DNA of 64,000 bases from Aquamicrobium defluvii (GCF_004363725.1 NZ_SNZF01000004.1:1-64000); one strand, 5' to 3'. Positions 51,545 to 62,641 are shown, numbered from the stretch's first letter. Notes: a model not told the origin generated them from the sequence alone. Translations and numbers: made by a program.

Positions 51545-52855
51545 TTACAGGATGAAGCGCGACAGGTCGGTGTTCTTCGACAGGTCGCCGACATGCTTCT
51601 GGACATAGGCGGCATCTATGGTGACTGTCGTGCCGTCGCGGTCGGGAGCTTCGAAGGAAATCTCGTCCAGCACCCGTTCCATCACGGTTTGCAGGCGGCG
51701 CGCGCCGATATTCTCGACCGTTGAATTGAGGTCCACGGCGATGCCGGCCAGCGCGTCGATGGCGTCGTCGGTGAATTCCAGCGACACGCCTTCCGTTCCC
51801 ATCAGCGCCACATATTGCTTGATGAGGCTGGCTTCGGTTTCCGTCAGGATGCGAACGAAGTCTTCCTTCTCCAGTGCCCGCAGCTCGACGCGGATCGGCA
51901 GGCGGCCCTGAAGCTCCGGCAGCAGGTCGGACGGCTTGGAGACGTGGAAGGCGCCCGAGGCGATGAACAGGATATGGTCGGTCTTCACCGGCCCGTATTT
52001 CGTCGCCACGGTGGTGCCCTCGACCAGCGGCAGCAGGTCGCGCTGCACGCCTTCGCGCGAGGGGCCGCCCGAAATGTCGGAGCGGGCCGCGATCTTGTCG
52101 ATCTCGTCGAGGAAGACGATGCCGTCATTGGCTGCGGATTCCAGAGCCCGGCGCACCACCTCGTCCTGGTCGAGCAGCTTGTCGGATTCGTCGGCGATCA
52201 GAATGTCGTAGGATTCCTTGACCGTGGTCTTGCGCGTCTTCGTGCGCTGGCCGCCCATGGCCTTCGAGAGCATGTCGTTGATATTGAGCACGCCGATATT
52301 GGCGCCGGGCATGCCGGGAATCTCGAAGCCGGGCATCCCCCCGGTGCCGGTGTCGGCCACCTCGACCTCGATCTCCTTGTCGTCCAGTTCGCCCTCGCGC
52401 AGTTTCTTGCGGAAAGAGTCGCGGGTCGCGGGCGATGCGGTCTTGCCGACGAGGGCTTCCAGAACGCGCTCCTCGGCGTTGAGATGGGCGCGCGCCTTCA
52501 CGTCCTCGCGCATCTTCTCACGCGTCAGCACGATTGCCGCCTCGACCAGATCGCGCACGATCTGCTCGACATCGCGCCCGACATAGCCGACCTCGGTGAA
52601 CTTGGTGGCCTCGACCTTGACGAAGGGCGCCTGGGCGAGCTTTGCCAGCCGGCGTGAAATCTCGGTCTTGCCGACGCCGGTGGGGCCGATCATCAGGATG
52701 TTCTTCGGCATCACCTCTTCGCGCATCTGGCCGTCGAGCTGCTGCCGGCGCCAGCGGTTGCGCAAGGCGATGGCCACGGCGCGCTTGGCGTCCTTCTGGC
52801 CGATGATGAAGCGGTCGAGCTCGGAAACGATCTCGCGGGGGGAAAAATTGCTCAT
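51545..52855 (-). CDS. hslU: ATP-dependent protease ATPase subunit HslU
   Basis: A 436-residue AAA+ unfoldase. Walker [10 protein letters not shown] (about 60), Walker [10 protein letters not shown] (about 250), a pore motif GYVGRDVE and the C-terminal tail DLSRFIL that docks into HslV. It unfolds substrates for HslV during heat and other stress. ATG 52855 (MSNFSPREI) matches the family start. Unusually, hslU and hslV are not adjacent here: three genes (DUF2157, UPF0314, GNAT) lie between them on the same strand. Confidence 0.96.
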   Translation of the reverse strand: MSNFSPREIVSELDRFIIGQKDAKRAVAIALRNRWRRQQLDGQMREEVMPKNILMIGPTGVGKTEISRRLAKLAQAPFVKVEATKFTEVGYVGRDVEQIVRDLVEAAIVLTREKMREDVKARAHLNAEERVLEALVGKTASPATRDSFRKKLREGELDDKEIEVEVADTGTGGMPGFEIPGMPGANIGVLNINDMLSKAMGGQRTKTRKTTVKESYDILIADESDKLLDQDEVVRRALESAANDGIVFLDEIDKIAARSDISGGPSREGVQRDLLPLVEGTTVATKYGPVKTDHILFIASGAFHVSKPSDLLPELQGRLPIRVELRALEKEDFVRILTETEASLIKQYVALMGTEGVSLEFTDDAIDALAGIAVDLNSTVENIGARRLQTVMERVLDEISFEAPDRDGTTVTIDAAYVQKHVGDLSKNTDLSRFIL

Positions 52856-52886
52856 ATTCGATAACTCATGACACGGCAGGTGTCGC

Positions 52887-53951
52887 TTATGTATGAGATG
52901 GAAGCCGCTGTACAAGAGCGGCCGGCAACAGCGCGAACAGGCGACGCCGCAACGCATGCCAGCCGGCGCTGAGCAGCAGCACCAGCGCGCCCAGCACCAG
53001 CAGGGTCAGCGGCACCACGCTTTCCCCCAGGCCGATCTGCCTGACCAGCGAGCCGAAGGCGATGCCGGCATAGGAGAGGCCGGACACCAGAATGGCGCGC
53101 CGGTCCACCAGCACAGCCACCGCAGCAAGCCCGAGGAAGATGGCCAGCACGCCGAGCGATGTGGCGGCATTCAGATTGCCGGAGGCGACCAGCCCGCTGA
53201 TCAGCGGATGAACGACCAGGGGTGCCGCCAGCATGTGGAGCCAGAAGGCGATGTCGGTGCGCCGCGTCCGGCGCTGCGGATCACTGAGGTCGAAGCGCAT
53301 GGCAAGCGCGAAGACGGCAATGCCGCAGACGAGCAGGACGGGGCGCAGGAAGCGTTCGGCGAAATCGGGCGCAACGGCGATCACCAGCGCCAGAACGCTG
53401 GCAACGAGGGCGGCCACGCCGGCGGCGAAGGTGATGGGGATGCGGAATCGCCGGTAATGCAGCGCCGTGGCGGCGATGGTGGCGATCCCGGCGATCACCA
53501 CCGGCCAGCTGTCCTCCGAAACCGTGGAGACGTTGAAGGCTTCGGCGCCGGCGATGACAATCAGGGTGGCTGAGAATACGGAGGCGGCGTAAACGAGCAG
53601 CAGCACGATGCTGGGCAGCGCCATGCGGCGCTTGCGAGTGAAATATTCGGCGAGCAGCCAGCTTGCCATTGCCACGGTGAAGCCGGCTCCGGCGCCGCCG
53701 ATCCATTCGAGGGCGAAATAGGACAGCGCCCCGAGAAAGAGGGCAATGCCGATGGTGACGAAGATGTCGCCGAAGCCGTTGATGAAGCGGAATTTCTCGT
53801 CATCGACGGGCGCTTCGGCCGGCATGCCCGCAGCGGTGTTCTCCAGATAGCGCAGCATCTCGACCTGCCGGAGCGTCAGCACGCCCTGCGCGACGGCTCG
53901 CTCCAGCGTATCGCCGGAGATGACGGTCCTTTCCGATGTTGCAGTTGCCAT
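52887..53951 (-). CDS. DUF2157-type membrane protein
   Basis: A 354-residue protein with an N-terminal cytosolic part ([26 protein letters not shown]) and about ten membrane helices. N-terminal helical cytosolic domain followed by many helices fits DUF2157-like proteins, function unknown. ATG 53951 overlaps the UPF0314 stop (TGATG). It lies between hslU and hslV. Confidence 0.75.
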   Translation of the reverse strand: MATATSERTVISGDTLERAVAQGVLTLRQVEMLRYLENTAAGMPAEAPVDDEKFRFINGFGDIFVTIGIALFLGALSYFALEWIGGAGAGFTVAMASWLLAEYFTRKRRMALPSIVLLLVYAASVFSATLIVIAGAEAFNVSTVSEDSWPVVIAGIATIAATALHYRRFRIPITFAAGVAALVASVLALVIAVAPDFAERFLRPVLLVCGIAVFALAMRFDLSDPQRRTRRTDIAFWLHMLAAPLVVHPLISGLVASGNLNAATSLGVLAIFLGLAAVAVLVDRRAILVSGLSYAGIAFGSLVRQIGLGESVVPLTLLVLGALVLLLSAGWHALRRRLFALLPAALVQRLPSHT

Positions 53952-54583
53952 CACAGGCCTCCCTGCCAGGCCTTCACCGACTCAAGCGGATAGACCAGCA
54001 TCAGCACGTTGAGTGTCAGGTTGTCGCGAATGAGATAGCCGACGACCAGCTCGAAGGCGATGGCCAGCACGACGGTGAGCCAGACGGGCAGGCGGGCTGC
54101 GAGGAAGAAGCCGAACACCATGAACAGCGTGTCGGAAACGGAATTGATGATGCTGTCGCCGAAGTAATCCAGCGAGATCGTCGCCTCGCGATAGCGGTTG
54201 ATGATGATCGGGCTGTTTTCGAGGATTTCCCATGCGGCTTCGAGCAGGATGGCGAAAGAAAGCCGTGTCCATACGGTCGAGCTGCGGAACAGTGCCCAGA
54301 ACAGCAGGTAGAACAGGAAGCCGTGAATGATGTGCGAGAAGGTGTACCAGTCGGCGATATGCTGGGAGCTCTCCGAACTCACCACCACGCCGTGCCACAG
54401 CTTCACATAGCCGCATTTGCAGATCCAGATGTGCCCCATGAGGCGCAGGATCACGGCCTGCGCGGCGACCAGCAGCGCCGCCGCCAGCAGGCCGGCCTTC
54501 CAGTCCAGTCCCCGGATCGGGCGTTCGTGCGGTGCGGTCAGCTGAGCCAAGCGGTGCCCCCTTTCGTGGCGAATCATCGCCAT
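53951..54583 (-). CDS. UPF0314/DUF2585 membrane protein
   Basis: A 210-residue protein with about five helices. Highly characteristic motifs: [35 protein letters not shown] and [19 protein letters not shown], shared by UPF0314 proteins of Rhizobiales. The combination of His, Glu and Asp in the membrane suggests an enzyme or metal site, but no activity is known. ATG 54583 was chosen among several. Coupled to DUF2157 downstream. Confidence 0.88.
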   Translation of the reverse strand: MAMIRHERGHRLAQLTAPHERPIRGLDWKAGLLAAALLVAAQAVILRLMGHIWICKCGYVKLWHGVVVSSESSQHIADWYTFSHIIHGFLFYLLFWALFRSSTVWTRLSFAILLEAAWEILENSPIIINRYREATISLDYFGDSIINSVSDTLFMVFGFFLAARLPVWLTVVLAIAFELVVGYLIRDNLTLNVLMLVYPLESVKAWQGGL

Positions 54584-54659
54584 GCGATCATCGAGAACAC
54601 AACACATAGTGTGGCGATTTGAAGGGGAAAGTCTTTGGTGGCGGGCCGCGCCGCGGTCG

Positions 54660-55193
54660 TCAGCCCGATGCGGGGGCGAACTGCATGACCAGCACGCCTT
54701 CGCCGGTATGCCCCGCCAGATGCGGGACCGGCCGGAAGCCGGCCTTTTCATAGGCGCGCACGGCGCGGAGGTTGGCCGGGTCGGGATCGATGACGATCGT
54801 CCTGTGTCCCTCGTCGTGGAGATGCCGGGCGAAGAGCCTCAGTGCCGCCGAGCCGATGCCTTGCGACAGGAGCGAGGCATCACCGAGCGAAAGGTCAATG
54901 CCGATGGTCTCGGGCGGCAATTCCAGCAGCCAGGGATTGTCCCTGGTCCACTCCTCGTTCTGATGGTGGCCGATGAACCAGTACTGGATGTAGCCTACCG
55001 GCTCCCCGTCGAGCAGGATCAGGAAAGGCCGGGTGGTATCGCGCCCCTCCACCATGTCGAGGATGAAGCCCAACTCCTCCTCGGGGTCGCCCCACCATTC
55101 CCGCATGTGAGGCTCGTGCAGCCATTTCCGCAGCAGAGGATAGTGGTGTGGCGCGACCGGAAAGAAGGCGATCCGGCTTTCTTCAGGCTTCAT
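54660..55193 (-). CDS. GNAT-family acetyltransferase (AAC(6')-like)
   Basis: A 177-residue acetyltransferase: [25 protein letters not shown] start, acetyl-CoA loop [17 protein letters not shown] (about 108-124) and [22 protein letters not shown], which is the pattern of aminoglycoside 6'-N-acetyltransferase-like GNATs. Many chromosomal members act on unknown substrates, so resistance is not implied. It overlaps the hslV 3' end by 11 nt on the same strand. Confidence 0.88.
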   Translation of the reverse strand: MKPEESRIAFFPVAPHHYPLLRKWLHEPHMREWWGDPEEELGFILDMVEGRDTTRPFLILLDGEPVGYIQYWFIGHHQNEEWTRDNPWLLELPPETIGIDLSLGDASLLSQGIGSAALRLFARHLHDEGHRTIVIDPDPANLRAVRAYEKAGFRPVPHLAGHTGEGVLVMQFAPASG

Positions 55194-55734
55194 CGAGCGT
55201 TTCGACCACGAAGTTGTGGTTGGTATAGACGCAGATGTCGGCTGCGATCGCCATCGCCTTGCGGGCGATTTCCTCGGCATCCTTGTCGGTGTCCATCAGG
55301 GCGCGGGCGGCTGAAAGCGCATAGTTGCCGCCGGAGCCGATGGCCATGACGCCATGTTCCGGCTCCAGAACGTCGCCGGTGCCGGTCAGGGCCAGCGACA
55401 CGCTCTTGTCGGCCACCAGCATCATGGCTTCCAGCCTGCGCAGATAGCGGTCGGTGCGCCAGTCCTTGGCCAGTTCCACGCAGGCGCGGGTCAACTGGTC
55501 GGGATATTGCTCGAGCTTGGCTTCCAGCCGTTCCATGAGGGTGAAGGCGTCGGCGGTGGCGCCGGCGAAACCGGCGATGACGTTGCCGCCCTTGCCGATG
55601 CGGCGCACCTTGCGGGCATTGCCCTTCATGATGGTCTGGCCGAGGCTCACCTGTCCGTCGCCGGCGATGACCACCTTGCCGCCCTTGCGCACGGTGATGA
55701 TGGTCGTGGCGTGCATGGTCAGTTCATTCGACAT
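55183..55734 (-). CDS. hslV: ATP-dependent protease proteolytic subunit HslV
   Basis: A 183-residue proteasome-like peptidase. The mature N-terminal Thr nucleophile is expected within [25 protein letters not shown]; the GSGG motif ([10 protein letters not shown]) lies near 130. Works with HslU. Divergent from hisB with a 190-nt gap between them, the typical alphaproteobacterial order. Confidence 0.96.
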   Translation of the reverse strand: MSNELTMHATTIITVRKGGKVVIAGDGQVSLGQTIMKGNARKVRRIGKGGNVIAGFAGATADAFTLMERLEAKLEQYPDQLTRACVELAKDWRTDRYLRRLEAMMLVADKSVSLALTGTGDVLEPEHGVMAIGSGGNYALSAARALMDTDKDAEEIARKAMAIAADICVYTNHNFVVETLDEA

Positions 55735-55921
55735 ATGATGCTCCGATATCGCACCGCTCCTTATGATGAAGCGAACGGTGCATGACGAGATGTTTCGCCT
55801 GCTTATTTATGTCGCCGCCACACGATTGCAAACGCCGCTTTGGCAACTGGCAATCGCTCCCTCATGCTGCTAGAAGGCAAGCGTTTTCCAGTTTGCCCTT
55901 GAGGAAAAGGGAAGAGGTTCC

Positions 55922-56521
55922 ATGGTCGAACGTTCCGCCGAGGTCAGCCGCAAGACGAAGGAAACCGAGATCACGGTTTCGCTCAATGTCGACGGCACCG
56001 GCAAATCCGACATCTCGACCGGTGTCGGTTTCTTCGACCATATGCTGGACCAGCTCTCGCGCCATTCGCTGATCGACATGACGGTGCGCGCCAAGGGCGA
56101 CCTGCATATCGACGACCACCACACGGTGGAGGATACGGGTATCGTCATCGGACAGGCACTGGCAAAGGCGCTGGGCGAGCGGCGCGGCATCATGCGCTAT
56201 GCCTCGATCGATCTGGCCATGGACGAGACGCTGACCAGCGCTGCGATCGATGTGTCCGGAAGGCCGTTCCTCGTCTGGAACGTCGGATTTTCGGCCCCCA
56301 GGATCGGTACCTTCGATACCGAGCTGGTACGCGAATTCTTCCAGGCGCTGTCGCAGCATGCGGGCATCACGCTGCATGTGAACAACCGTTACGGCGCCAA
56401 CAACCACCATATCGCCGAGACCTGCTTCAAGGCGGTGGCGCGGGCGTTGCGCGCTGCGACGGAGCCTGATCCACGGCAGCCGGACGCCATTCCCTCGACC
56501 AAGGGATCGCTGAAGGGGTAG
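55922..56521 (+). CDS. hisB: Imidazoleglycerol-phosphate dehydratase
   Basis: A 199-residue HisB (dehydratase only, no phosphatase domain). Metal-binding His clusters: [14 protein letters not shown] (about 41), DDHHTVED (about 65), [11 protein letters not shown] and [17 protein letters not shown]. It makes imidazole-acetol phosphate in histidine synthesis. First gene of hisB-DUF2628-hisH-hisA-arginase-like-hisF-hisE. Confidence 0.96.
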   Translation: MVERSAEVSRKTKETEITVSLNVDGTGKSDISTGVGFFDHMLDQLSRHSLIDMTVRAKGDLHIDDHHTVEDTGIVIGQALAKALGERRGIMRYASIDLAMDETLTSAAIDVSGRPFLVWNVGFSAPRIGTFDTELVREFFQALSQHAGITLHVNNRYGANNHHIAETCFKAVARALRAATEPDPRQPDAIPSTKGSLKG

Positions 56522-56523
56522 CG

Positions 56524-57006
56524 ATGGCCAGCCATGTCGTGATGCTGCCTGCCGCAGGCAGCCCGCAGAACAGAACCGATCAGGCCGTGCTTGTTCGCGA
56601 CGGTTTTTCGTGGCCGGCCTTTCTCGTGCCGCCGCTGTGGCTGTTATGGCACCGGCTCTGGGCGGAAGGCATCATCGCCATTCTTCTCATGGGCGCTTTC
56701 TCCGGCCTGGGTGAGGTGGCCGGAATGGGCGCTGCGGGATCCCTGTTGGGACTGCTCGTTTCCATCTATGTCGGGCTGGAAGGGCAGGCGATGCGCATTG
56801 CGGCGCTCCGCCGTCGCGGTTACCGCCAATGGGGCGTGGTCGAGGGCGGCAATGCCGATGAAGCCTATATGCGCTATGCGCTTGAGGCTGGCGCCGAACC
56901 CGACAGGCCGGAACCGGCTGTCGCCATCGTCCCCGCAGAAACGGCAGGGCAACGTCCGGCACGGCCGGCGCCTTCGCTTGGCCTCATTCCATACGGCAGA
57001 AACTGA
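56524..57006 (+). CDS. DUF2628-type membrane protein in the his operon
   Basis: A 160-residue protein with two or three hydrophobic segments ([45 protein letters not shown]). The pattern [24 protein letters not shown] is common in DUF2628-like proteins found between hisB and hisH in Rhizobiales. Start ATG lies 3 nt after hisB stop. No role in histidine synthesis is known. Confidence 0.8.
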   Translation: MASHVVMLPAAGSPQNRTDQAVLVRDGFSWPAFLVPPLWLLWHRLWAEGIIAILLMGAFSGLGEVAGMGAAGSLLGLLVSIYVGLEGQAMRIAALRRRGYRQWGVVEGGNADEAYMRYALEAGAEPDRPEPAVAIVPAETAGQRPARPAPSLGLIPYGRN

Positions 57007-57007
57007 C

Positions 57008-57658
57008 ATGCGCGTCGCCATCATCGATTACGGGTCGGGCAATCTGCGCTCGGCGACAAAAGCCTTCGAGCGCGCCGCGCGGGAAGCCGGCATAGCGGCG
57101 GACATCGAGCTGACGGCGGATGCGGAACGGGTGCGCGACGCCGACCGCATCGTGCTGCCGGGCGTCGGCGCCTATGCCGATTGCGCGGCCGGCCTGCGCG
57201 CCGTTGACGGCATGTGGGAGGCAGTGGAGGAAGCGGCCATCGACAAAGGCCGCCCTTTCCTCGGCATCTGCGTCGGCATGCAGCTGATGTCCGAACGCGG
57301 CCTGGAGAAGACCGTCACGCAGGGCTTCGGCTGGATCGCCGGCGACGTGAAGGAGATCATGCCCTCCGATGCGGCCCTCAAGATTCCGCAGATCGGCTGG
57401 AACACGCTTGAGGTGACGCGCGATCATCCGGTTTTCGCCGGAATCCCGACCGGGCCGAAAGGGCTGCACGCCTATTTCGTCCACTCCTATCATCTGGAGG
57501 CGCAGAAGCCGGAACAGGTCATCGCCGTAACCGACTATGGCGGGCCGGTGACGGCCACCGTGGCGCGCGACAATCTCGTTGGAACCCAGTTCCACCCTGA
57601 AAAGAGCCAGACGCTGGGCCTTGCTCTCATCGCCAATTTCCTGAGGTGGAAGCCATGA
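57008..57658 (+). CDS. hisH: Imidazole glycerol phosphate synthase, glutaminase subunit
   Basis: A 216-residue class I glutamine amidotransferase. Nucleophile Cys in [11 protein letters not shown] (about 85-95), His and Glu in [10 protein letters not shown] (about 195). It supplies ammonia to HisF. The stop overlaps the hisA start (ATGA). Confidence 0.96.
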   Translation: MRVAIIDYGSGNLRSATKAFERAAREAGIAADIELTADAERVRDADRIVLPGVGAYADCAAGLRAVDGMWEAVEEAAIDKGRPFLGICVGMQLMSERGLEKTVTQGFGWIAGDVKEIMPSDAALKIPQIGWNTLEVTRDHPVFAGIPTGPKGLHAYFVHSYHLEAQKPEQVIAVTDYGGPVTATVARDNLVGTQFHPEKSQTLGLALIANFLRWKP

Positions 57659-58404
57659 TCCTTTTCCCCGCCATCGACCTCAAGGATGGCCAGTGCGTGC
57701 GGCTGAAGCTGGGCGACATGGAGCAGGCCACCGTCTACAGCGACGATCCGGCCGCGCAGGCGCGCGCCTTCGAGGAGCAGGGTTTCGAGTGGCTGCATGT
57801 CGTCGACCTCAACGGCGCTTTCGAGGGACAGAGCGTCAACGGCACGGCCGTCGAGGCGATCCTGAAGGCGACGAAGAACCCGGTGCAACTCGGCGGCGGC
57901 ATCCGCAGCATGGCGCATATCGAAAGCTGGCTGGACAAGGGGCTCGCCCGCGTCATTCTCGGCACCGTGGCGGTACGCGACCCTGAGCTTGTGAGGGAAG
58001 CCTGCAAGGCGTTCCCCGGCAGGATCGCGGTCGGCATCGATGCGCGCGGCGGCAAGGTGGCTGTCGAGGGCTGGGCGGAGGCTTCCGAACTCGGGGTCGT
58101 CGAGCTGGCGAAGAAGTTCGAGGGCGCTGGCGTGGCGGCCATTATCTACACCGATATCGACCGCGACGGCGTTCTGGCCGGCATCAACTGGAATTCGACC
58201 ATCGATCTGGCCGAGGCGGTGTCGATCCCGGTGATCGCTTCAGGCGGGCTCGCTTCCATCGCCGATATCGTGCGCATTACCATGCCCGATGCGGCAAGGC
58301 TGGAAGGGGCGATTTCCGGTCGCGCGCTCTATGACGGGCGCATCGACCCGGCCGAAGCGCTTTCCATATTGCGCAAGGCGCGGGCGGAGCGGACCTCGCA
58401 ATGA
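57655..58404 (+). CDS. hisA: ProFAR isomerase HisA
   Basis: A 249-residue TIM-barrel isomerase: catalytic Asp in [14 protein letters not shown] (Asp8) and second Asp in [12 protein letters not shown] (about 130), phosphate loops GGGIRS and ASGGLAS. It opens the ribosyl ring of ProFAR. It overlaps neighbours on both sides by 4 nt. Confidence 0.96.
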   Translation: MILFPAIDLKDGQCVRLKLGDMEQATVYSDDPAAQARAFEEQGFEWLHVVDLNGAFEGQSVNGTAVEAILKATKNPVQLGGGIRSMAHIESWLDKGLARVILGTVAVRDPELVREACKAFPGRIAVGIDARGGKVAVEGWAEASELGVVELAKKFEGAGVAAIIYTDIDRDGVLAGINWNSTIDLAEAVSIPVIASGGLASIADIVRITMPDAARLEGAISGRALYDGRIDPAEALSILRKARAERTSQ

Positions 58405-59237
58405 AGCTTTCCGTCATCCTCGCGCCCTATGACAGCGGGCACTATCAGTCCGGTTTCGGGCAGGGGCCGGACGCGCTCGTCACCGGCGGGCTGATCGAGG
58501 CGCTGACGCTGGCAGGGCACGATGTCAGCGTCGAGGACATCGGCAAGGTTGGCGGCGACCAGCCGCGCGAGATCGCCACCGGATTTGCCGTTTGCCGTGC
58601 GGTCTCGGCAATGGTGGACGCCGCGCTGGAGGATGGCCGCTTTCCGGTCGTGCTGGCGGGCAACTGCCTGACCACGATTGGTGCGGTGGCGGGCGAGCGG
58701 GCCGATTCCGTCATCTGGTTCGACCAGCATGGCGACATCAACACGCCGGAAACATCTGCCCACGGTTTTCTCGACGGCATGGCTCTGGCGACCGTGCTCG
58801 GCCTGTGCTGGAAGCCGATCGCGCATACGGTTCCCGGTTTCAAGACCATCGATCCTGCACGCTGCCTGCTGGTCGATGCGCGCGACCTTGACGAGGACGA
58901 GCGCAAGCTGCTCGACACGCTGCCGGTGCTGCGCGCCAGTTGTGCGAATGCGGCCGAGCAGGCAGGCAAGCTACAGGGGATGGGGGCGGTGCGCACGCAT
59001 CTCCACATAGATCTCGACGTGATCGATCCCGACCTGTTGCAGGTCAACCGCTACACGACGCCCGGTGGACCAGGCCCGGACGAACTGGGACGGATCGTGT
59101 GCGCCATCGCGCGTTCCATGCCGGTTACAGGCGTGACGCTTTCCGCCTACGATCCGGCTTTCGACCCGCAAGGGGATGTGCCCCCGGTGGCCGGGCATCT
59201 GCTGACCGATCTGCTCGCGGCGCTCGAGCGCATCTGA
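58401..59237 (+). CDS. Arginase/agmatinase-fold protein with altered metal site
   Basis: A 278-residue ureohydrolase-fold protein between hisA and hisF. Metal-ligand motifs: [20 protein letters not shown] (D-x-H-x-D, about 111) and [10 protein letters not shown] (D-x-D, about 197) are intact, but the first motif, normally GG-(D/N)-H, reads AGNCLT, so the first Mn ligand His is Cys (about 92). Family members hydrolyse arginine, agmatine or formimidoylglutamate. The altered ligand suggests a different metal occupancy or substrate. Overlaps hisA by 4 nt, so it is part of the operon, which hints at a histidine-related or formimino substrate. Confidence 0.85.
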   Translation: MKLSVILAPYDSGHYQSGFGQGPDALVTGGLIEALTLAGHDVSVEDIGKVGGDQPREIATGFAVCRAVSAMVDAALEDGRFPVVLAGNCLTTIGAVAGERADSVIWFDQHGDINTPETSAHGFLDGMALATVLGLCWKPIAHTVPGFKTIDPARCLLVDARDLDEDERKLLDTLPVLRASCANAAEQAGKLQGMGAVRTHLHIDLDVIDPDLLQVNRYTTPGGPGPDELGRIVCAIARSMPVTGVTLSAYDPAFDPQGDVPPVAGHLLTDLLAALERI

Positions 59238-59255
59238 CGGACAAGGAATTTTTGC

Positions 59256-60050
59256 ATGACCCTCAAGGCCCGCGTCATCCCCTGTCTGGACGTGAAGGAC
59301 GGCCGTGTCGTGAAAGGCGTCAATTTCGTCGATCTGGTCGATGCCGGCGATCCGGTGGAGGCCGCGCGCGCCTATGACGCCGCCGGGGCGGACGAGCTTT
59401 GCTTCCTCGACATCACCGCTTCGTCCGACAACCGCGAAACCATTTTCGACGTGGTGGCGCGCACGGCCGAACAGTGCTTCATGCCGCTGACAGTGGGCGG
59501 CGGCGTGCGGCAGGTGGCCGATATCCGCAAGCTTCTTCTGGCAGGCGCCGACAAGGTGTCGATCAACACAGCGGCTGTGAAAAATCCGGAGTTCGTCGCC
59601 GAAGCCGCCGACAAGTTCGGCAACCAGTGCATCGTCGTGGCCATCGACGCCAAGAAGGTGAGCGGTGCGGGCGAGGCCGATCGCTGGGAGATATTTACCC
59701 ATGGCGGACGCGAGAACACGGGAATGGACGCAATCGAGTTCGCACGGAAGGTGGTGGGCCTCGGCGCCGGCGAAATCCTGCTCACCTCCATGGACCGCGA
59801 CGGCACCAAGGCCGGATACGACATTGCCCTGACGCGCGCCGTGGCGGATGCGGTGCGCGCGCCGGTCATCGCTTCCGGTGGCGTCGGCAATCTCGATCAC
59901 ATGGTCGAGGGCATTCGCGACGGCCATGCGACGGCAGTGCTCGCCGCCTCGATCTTCCACTTCGGCACCTATTCCATCGCCGAGGCAAAGGCGCATATGG
60001 CGGCGGCCGGTATCGATGTTCGACTCGACTCCGACCCGGTTCGGAATTAA
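59256..60050 (+). CDS. hisF: Imidazole glycerol phosphate synthase, cyclase subunit
   Basis: A 264-residue TIM-barrel cyclase: Asp11 in [14 protein letters not shown] and Asp130 in [10 protein letters not shown], phosphate loops TVGGGVR and ASGGVGN. With HisH it makes imidazole glycerol phosphate and AICAR. Confidence 0.97.
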   Translation: MTLKARVIPCLDVKDGRVVKGVNFVDLVDAGDPVEAARAYDAAGADELCFLDITASSDNRETIFDVVARTAEQCFMPLTVGGGVRQVADIRKLLLAGADKVSINTAAVKNPEFVAEAADKFGNQCIVVAIDAKKVSGAGEADRWEIFTHGGRENTGMDAIEFARKVVGLGAGEILLTSMDRDGTKAGYDIALTRAVADAVRAPVIASGGVGNLDHMVEGIRDGHATAVLAASIFHFGTYSIAEAKAHMAAAGIDVRLDSDPVRN

Positions 60051-60058
60051 ACGGCGCC

Positions 60059-60385
60059 ATGGCCAGTTTCACGCTCTCCGACCTGGAAGCAACGATCCGC
60101 GAGCGGGCGCGCTCGGGCGATCCCGATTCCTGGACGGCCCGGCTGTTCGCCAAAGGCATGGACAAGGCAGCCCAGAAGCTGGGCGAGGAAGCGGTGGAAA
60201 CGGTGATCGCCGCAGTCTCGAAAGACCGCGCGGGTGTCGTTTCGGAAAGTGCCGATCTGCTCTATCATCTGCTCGTCGTGCTGGGGATCGCTGACGTTTC
60301 CCTCGACGAGGTTCTTGCCGAACTCGAACGACGGACCGGGCAGTCCGGCGTCGCCGAAAAGGCATCCCGGACCCAGCCGGGCTGA
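60059..60385 (+). CDS. hisE: Phosphoribosyl-ATP pyrophosphatase
   Basis: A 108-residue all-helical MazG-type enzyme: [36 protein letters not shown] carries the E-E-x-x-E and E-x-x-D metal motifs. It hydrolyses PR-ATP to PR-AMP. Follows hisF after 8 nt; hisI, the next step, is not in this window. Confidence 0.95.
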   Translation: MASFTLSDLEATIRERARSGDPDSWTARLFAKGMDKAAQKLGEEAVETVIAAVSKDRAGVVSESADLLYHLLVVLGIADVSLDEVLAELERRTGQSGVAEKASRTQPG

Positions 60386-60412
60386 GGCCCGAAGTCAAGG
60401 GCAGGAGACGCG

Positions 60413-61372
60413 ATGGATCAGCTTGCGCCGACCGCACAATATTCTCCATACCTGTTCTTTTCGGCGCAAGAATGGTCGAAATTCAGGGCCGATACGCCGC
60501 TGACCCTTACCGAGGATGAAATCAGCCGGCTGCGTTCGCTGAACGATCCGGTCGACCTCGATGAGGTCCGCCGCATTTATCTTTCGATGTCCCGGCTGCT
60601 TTCAGCCCATGTCGAGGCGAGCCAGCTTCTGGCCGCGCAGCGGCGCGTGTTCTTCAACGGCAAGACCACCACAAAGACGCCCTTCATCATCGGCATCGCA
60701 GGTTCGGTCGCCGTTGGAAAATCGACGACGGCGCGCGTGCTGAAGGACCTTCTGGCGCGCTGGCCTTCCAGCCCGAAGGTCGATCTGGTGACCACCGACG
60801 GGTTTCTGCTGCCCAATGAGGTGCTGCGGCGCGAGAACCTGATGGAACGAAAGGGTTTTCCCGAAAGCTACGATGTCGGCGCCCTGCTTCGTTTCCTCGC
60901 GCAGATCAAATCCGGCCAGCAGGACGTGCAGGCGCCACTCTATTCGCATCTGACATATGACGTCGTTCCCGGCGCCTACACGACCATCGACCGACCGGAT
61001 ATTCTCATTTTCGAGGGCATCAACGTCCTGCAACCCGGCAATCTGCCGAAGGATGGGAAGATCGTGCCGTTCCTGTCGGATTTCTTCGATTTCTCGATCT
61101 ACATCGATGCCGACGAGAAACTGATCCACGACTGGTACATCGCCCGCTTCATGCGGCTGCGCGACACTGCCTTCCGCAATCCGGATTCCTTCTTCCACCG
61201 CTACTCGCAGCTATCGGAAGGGGCGGCGCAGGCGATAGCCGAAGGGTTGTGGATGAACATCAACCTGAAGAACCTGCGTGAGAACATCCTGCCGACACGG
61301 CCGCGCGCCGATCTCATCCTGCGCAAGGGGGCCGATCATCTGATCGAGGAAGTGGCGCTTCGCAAGCTTTAG
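60413..61372 (+). CDS. coaA: Type I pantothenate kinase
   Basis: A 319-residue prokaryotic-type CoaA: P-loop [14 protein letters not shown] (about 97-105), [20 protein letters not shown] and the C-terminal [21 protein letters not shown]. It phosphorylates pantothenate, the first step of CoA synthesis, and is normally feedback-inhibited by CoA. The start at 60413 follows a GGAGACG site, 27 nt after hisE. Confidence 0.96.
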   Translation: MDQLAPTAQYSPYLFFSAQEWSKFRADTPLTLTEDEISRLRSLNDPVDLDEVRRIYLSMSRLLSAHVEASQLLAAQRRVFFNGKTTTKTPFIIGIAGSVAVGKSTTARVLKDLLARWPSSPKVDLVTTDGFLLPNEVLRRENLMERKGFPESYDVGALLRFLAQIKSGQQDVQAPLYSHLTYDVVPGAYTTIDRPDILIFEGINVLQPGNLPKDGKIVPFLSDFFDFSIYIDADEKLIHDWYIARFMRLRDTAFRNPDSFFHRYSQLSEGAAQAIAEGLWMNINLKNLRENILPTRPRADLILRKGADHLIEEVALRKL

Positions 61373-61455
61373 AGCAATTCCAGCAAAAGTGCGAAGCGGT
61401 TTTGCGTTCGGAATTGCGCAAAAACAAAAGGTTAGAGAAATTCTACGCTTCGAAG
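61371..61455. repeat. Dispersed intergenic repeat, AGAGCAATTCC type
   Basis: TAGAGCAATTCCAGCAAAAG, CGAAGCGGTTTTGCGTTCGG and AATTGCGCAAAAACAAAAGG form a hairpin-rich intergenic element; the AATTCC and GGAATT ends pair. Elements with this sequence are scattered in related genomes. Confidence 0.65.
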
Positions 61456-61483
61456 AAAGGCGGAAATGATCTAGACGGATCGC

Positions 61484-62107
61484 TCAGGCGGTCACGCGGC
61501 GCAGGGTCAGGTTGATGCGGCCGCCGTTCTTCAGAAGCGGCGAGGTCTGCGAGTAGATGCGATCGACGCCATGATAGGCAAGGCGGCTTTGTCCGCCCAG
61601 TACCAGAACGTCGCCGCTGGCCAGCCTGACCGAAGCGGTCGCTCCGCCCCGCTTGGCAGTGCCCACGCGGAAGCGGCAGTCGTCGCCCAGCGAGACGGAC
61701 ACCACAGGGGCGGAAAAGTCGGTCTCATCGCGGTCCTGATGCAGGCCCATGCGGGCCTTTTCATCGTAGAAATTGACAAGGCAGGCCTGCGGCGGCTTTT
61801 CGTGACCGGAAACGTCGCGCCAGATGCCAAGCAGGGTTTCGGGAATCGGCGGCCATGGCACGCCGGTTACCGGATGGGTGGGCTGGTAGCGGTAGCCGCG
61901 CTCCCTGTCCGTGACCCAGCCAAGCTCGCCGCAATTGGTCATGCGTACGCTCATTTCCTTGCCCGTGCGGGGCATGGCCGGAACGAAGAGCGGGGCTTCC
62001 TGCACAATCTGCCTGATCTCGTCGACCAGTGCGGCCTGCCGTTGCGGTGACAGGTAGAGCGGAAAATGGCGCACGCCTTCCGGCAGGGTGGGCATCGGTC
62101 TGTCCAT
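61484..62107 (-). CDS. alkB: Alpha-ketoglutarate-dependent dioxygenase AlkB
   Basis: A 207-residue 2-oxoglutarate/iron oxygenase. Iron ligands: H-x-D in GLHQDRDE (about 133) and a distal His in AYHGVDRI (about 183); 2-oxoglutarate Arg in NLTLRR (R-x-x-x-R at the end). Nucleotide-recognition lid MSVRMTNCGELGWVTD is typical. It repairs alkylated bases by oxidative demethylation. Confidence 0.94.
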   Translation of the reverse strand: MDRPMPTLPEGVRHFPLYLSPQRQAALVDEIRQIVQEAPLFVPAMPRTGKEMSVRMTNCGELGWVTDRERGYRYQPTHPVTGVPWPPIPETLLGIWRDVSGHEKPPQACLVNFYDEKARMGLHQDRDETDFSAPVVSVSLGDDCRFRVGTAKRGGATASVRLASGDVLVLGGQSRLAYHGVDRIYSQTSPLLKNGGRINLTLRRVTA

Positions 62108-62182
62108 GGCCTTCGGTTATGAACCACTGAAAAGCAGAACGGCGACCCGAAAGCCGCCGTTCCCTCAGAGTGTTTTCCGGTC

Positions 62183-62641
62183 TCAGCCTTCGAGATCGGG
62201 AATGCGCAGCACCTGGCCGGGGTAGATCTTGTCCGGGTGCGTCAGCATCGGCTTGTTGGCCTCGAAGATGACGGTGTATTTCGAAGCCTTGCCCTTGCCG
62301 TAATGGGCTTCGGCGATCTTGGAGAGATTGTCGCCCTTCTTGACCGTATAGAATACGGCTTCCCTGACCGTCGCGTCCGGCGTCGCAACCGTCAGTTCGT
62401 CGGCCTGCACCTTGGAGACACCCAGCGTATTGCCGACCGCGATGATCGCCTTTTCCAGCGCAGACTGGTCCGCGACCTGACCCTTGAGCACCGCGGTGTC
62501 GCCCTGGATCTCGATCTTGACGTCATCGGTGCCGAGCTTGTGGGAGTCGAGTTCCTTCTTCAGTGCGTCCGCATCGGGGGTCTCGTCGTCACCGAAGCCA
62601 AGCTTGGCGCCGACATTCTTCACGAAGTCGAAAATGCCCAT
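62183..62641 (-). CDS. BON-LysM protein (Kbp/YgaU-like)
   Basis: A 152-residue protein with a BON domain (about 25-88; VKIEIQGDTAVLKGQVADQSALEKAIIAVGNTLGVSKVQAD) and a LysM domain (about 97-150; YTVKKGDNLSKIAEAHYGKGKASKYTVIFEANKP, then IYPGQVLRIP). No signal peptide. Same order and size as E. coli Kbp (YgaU), a cytosolic potassium-binding protein, so potassium sensing is a fair guess. Confidence 0.9.
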   Translation of the reverse strand: MGIFDFVKNVGAKLGFGDDETPDADALKKELDSHKLGTDDVKIEIQGDTAVLKGQVADQSALEKAIIAVGNTLGVSKVQADELTVATPDATVREAVFYTVKKGDNLSKIAEAHYGKGKASKYTVIFEANKPMLTHPDKIYPGQVLRIPDLEG

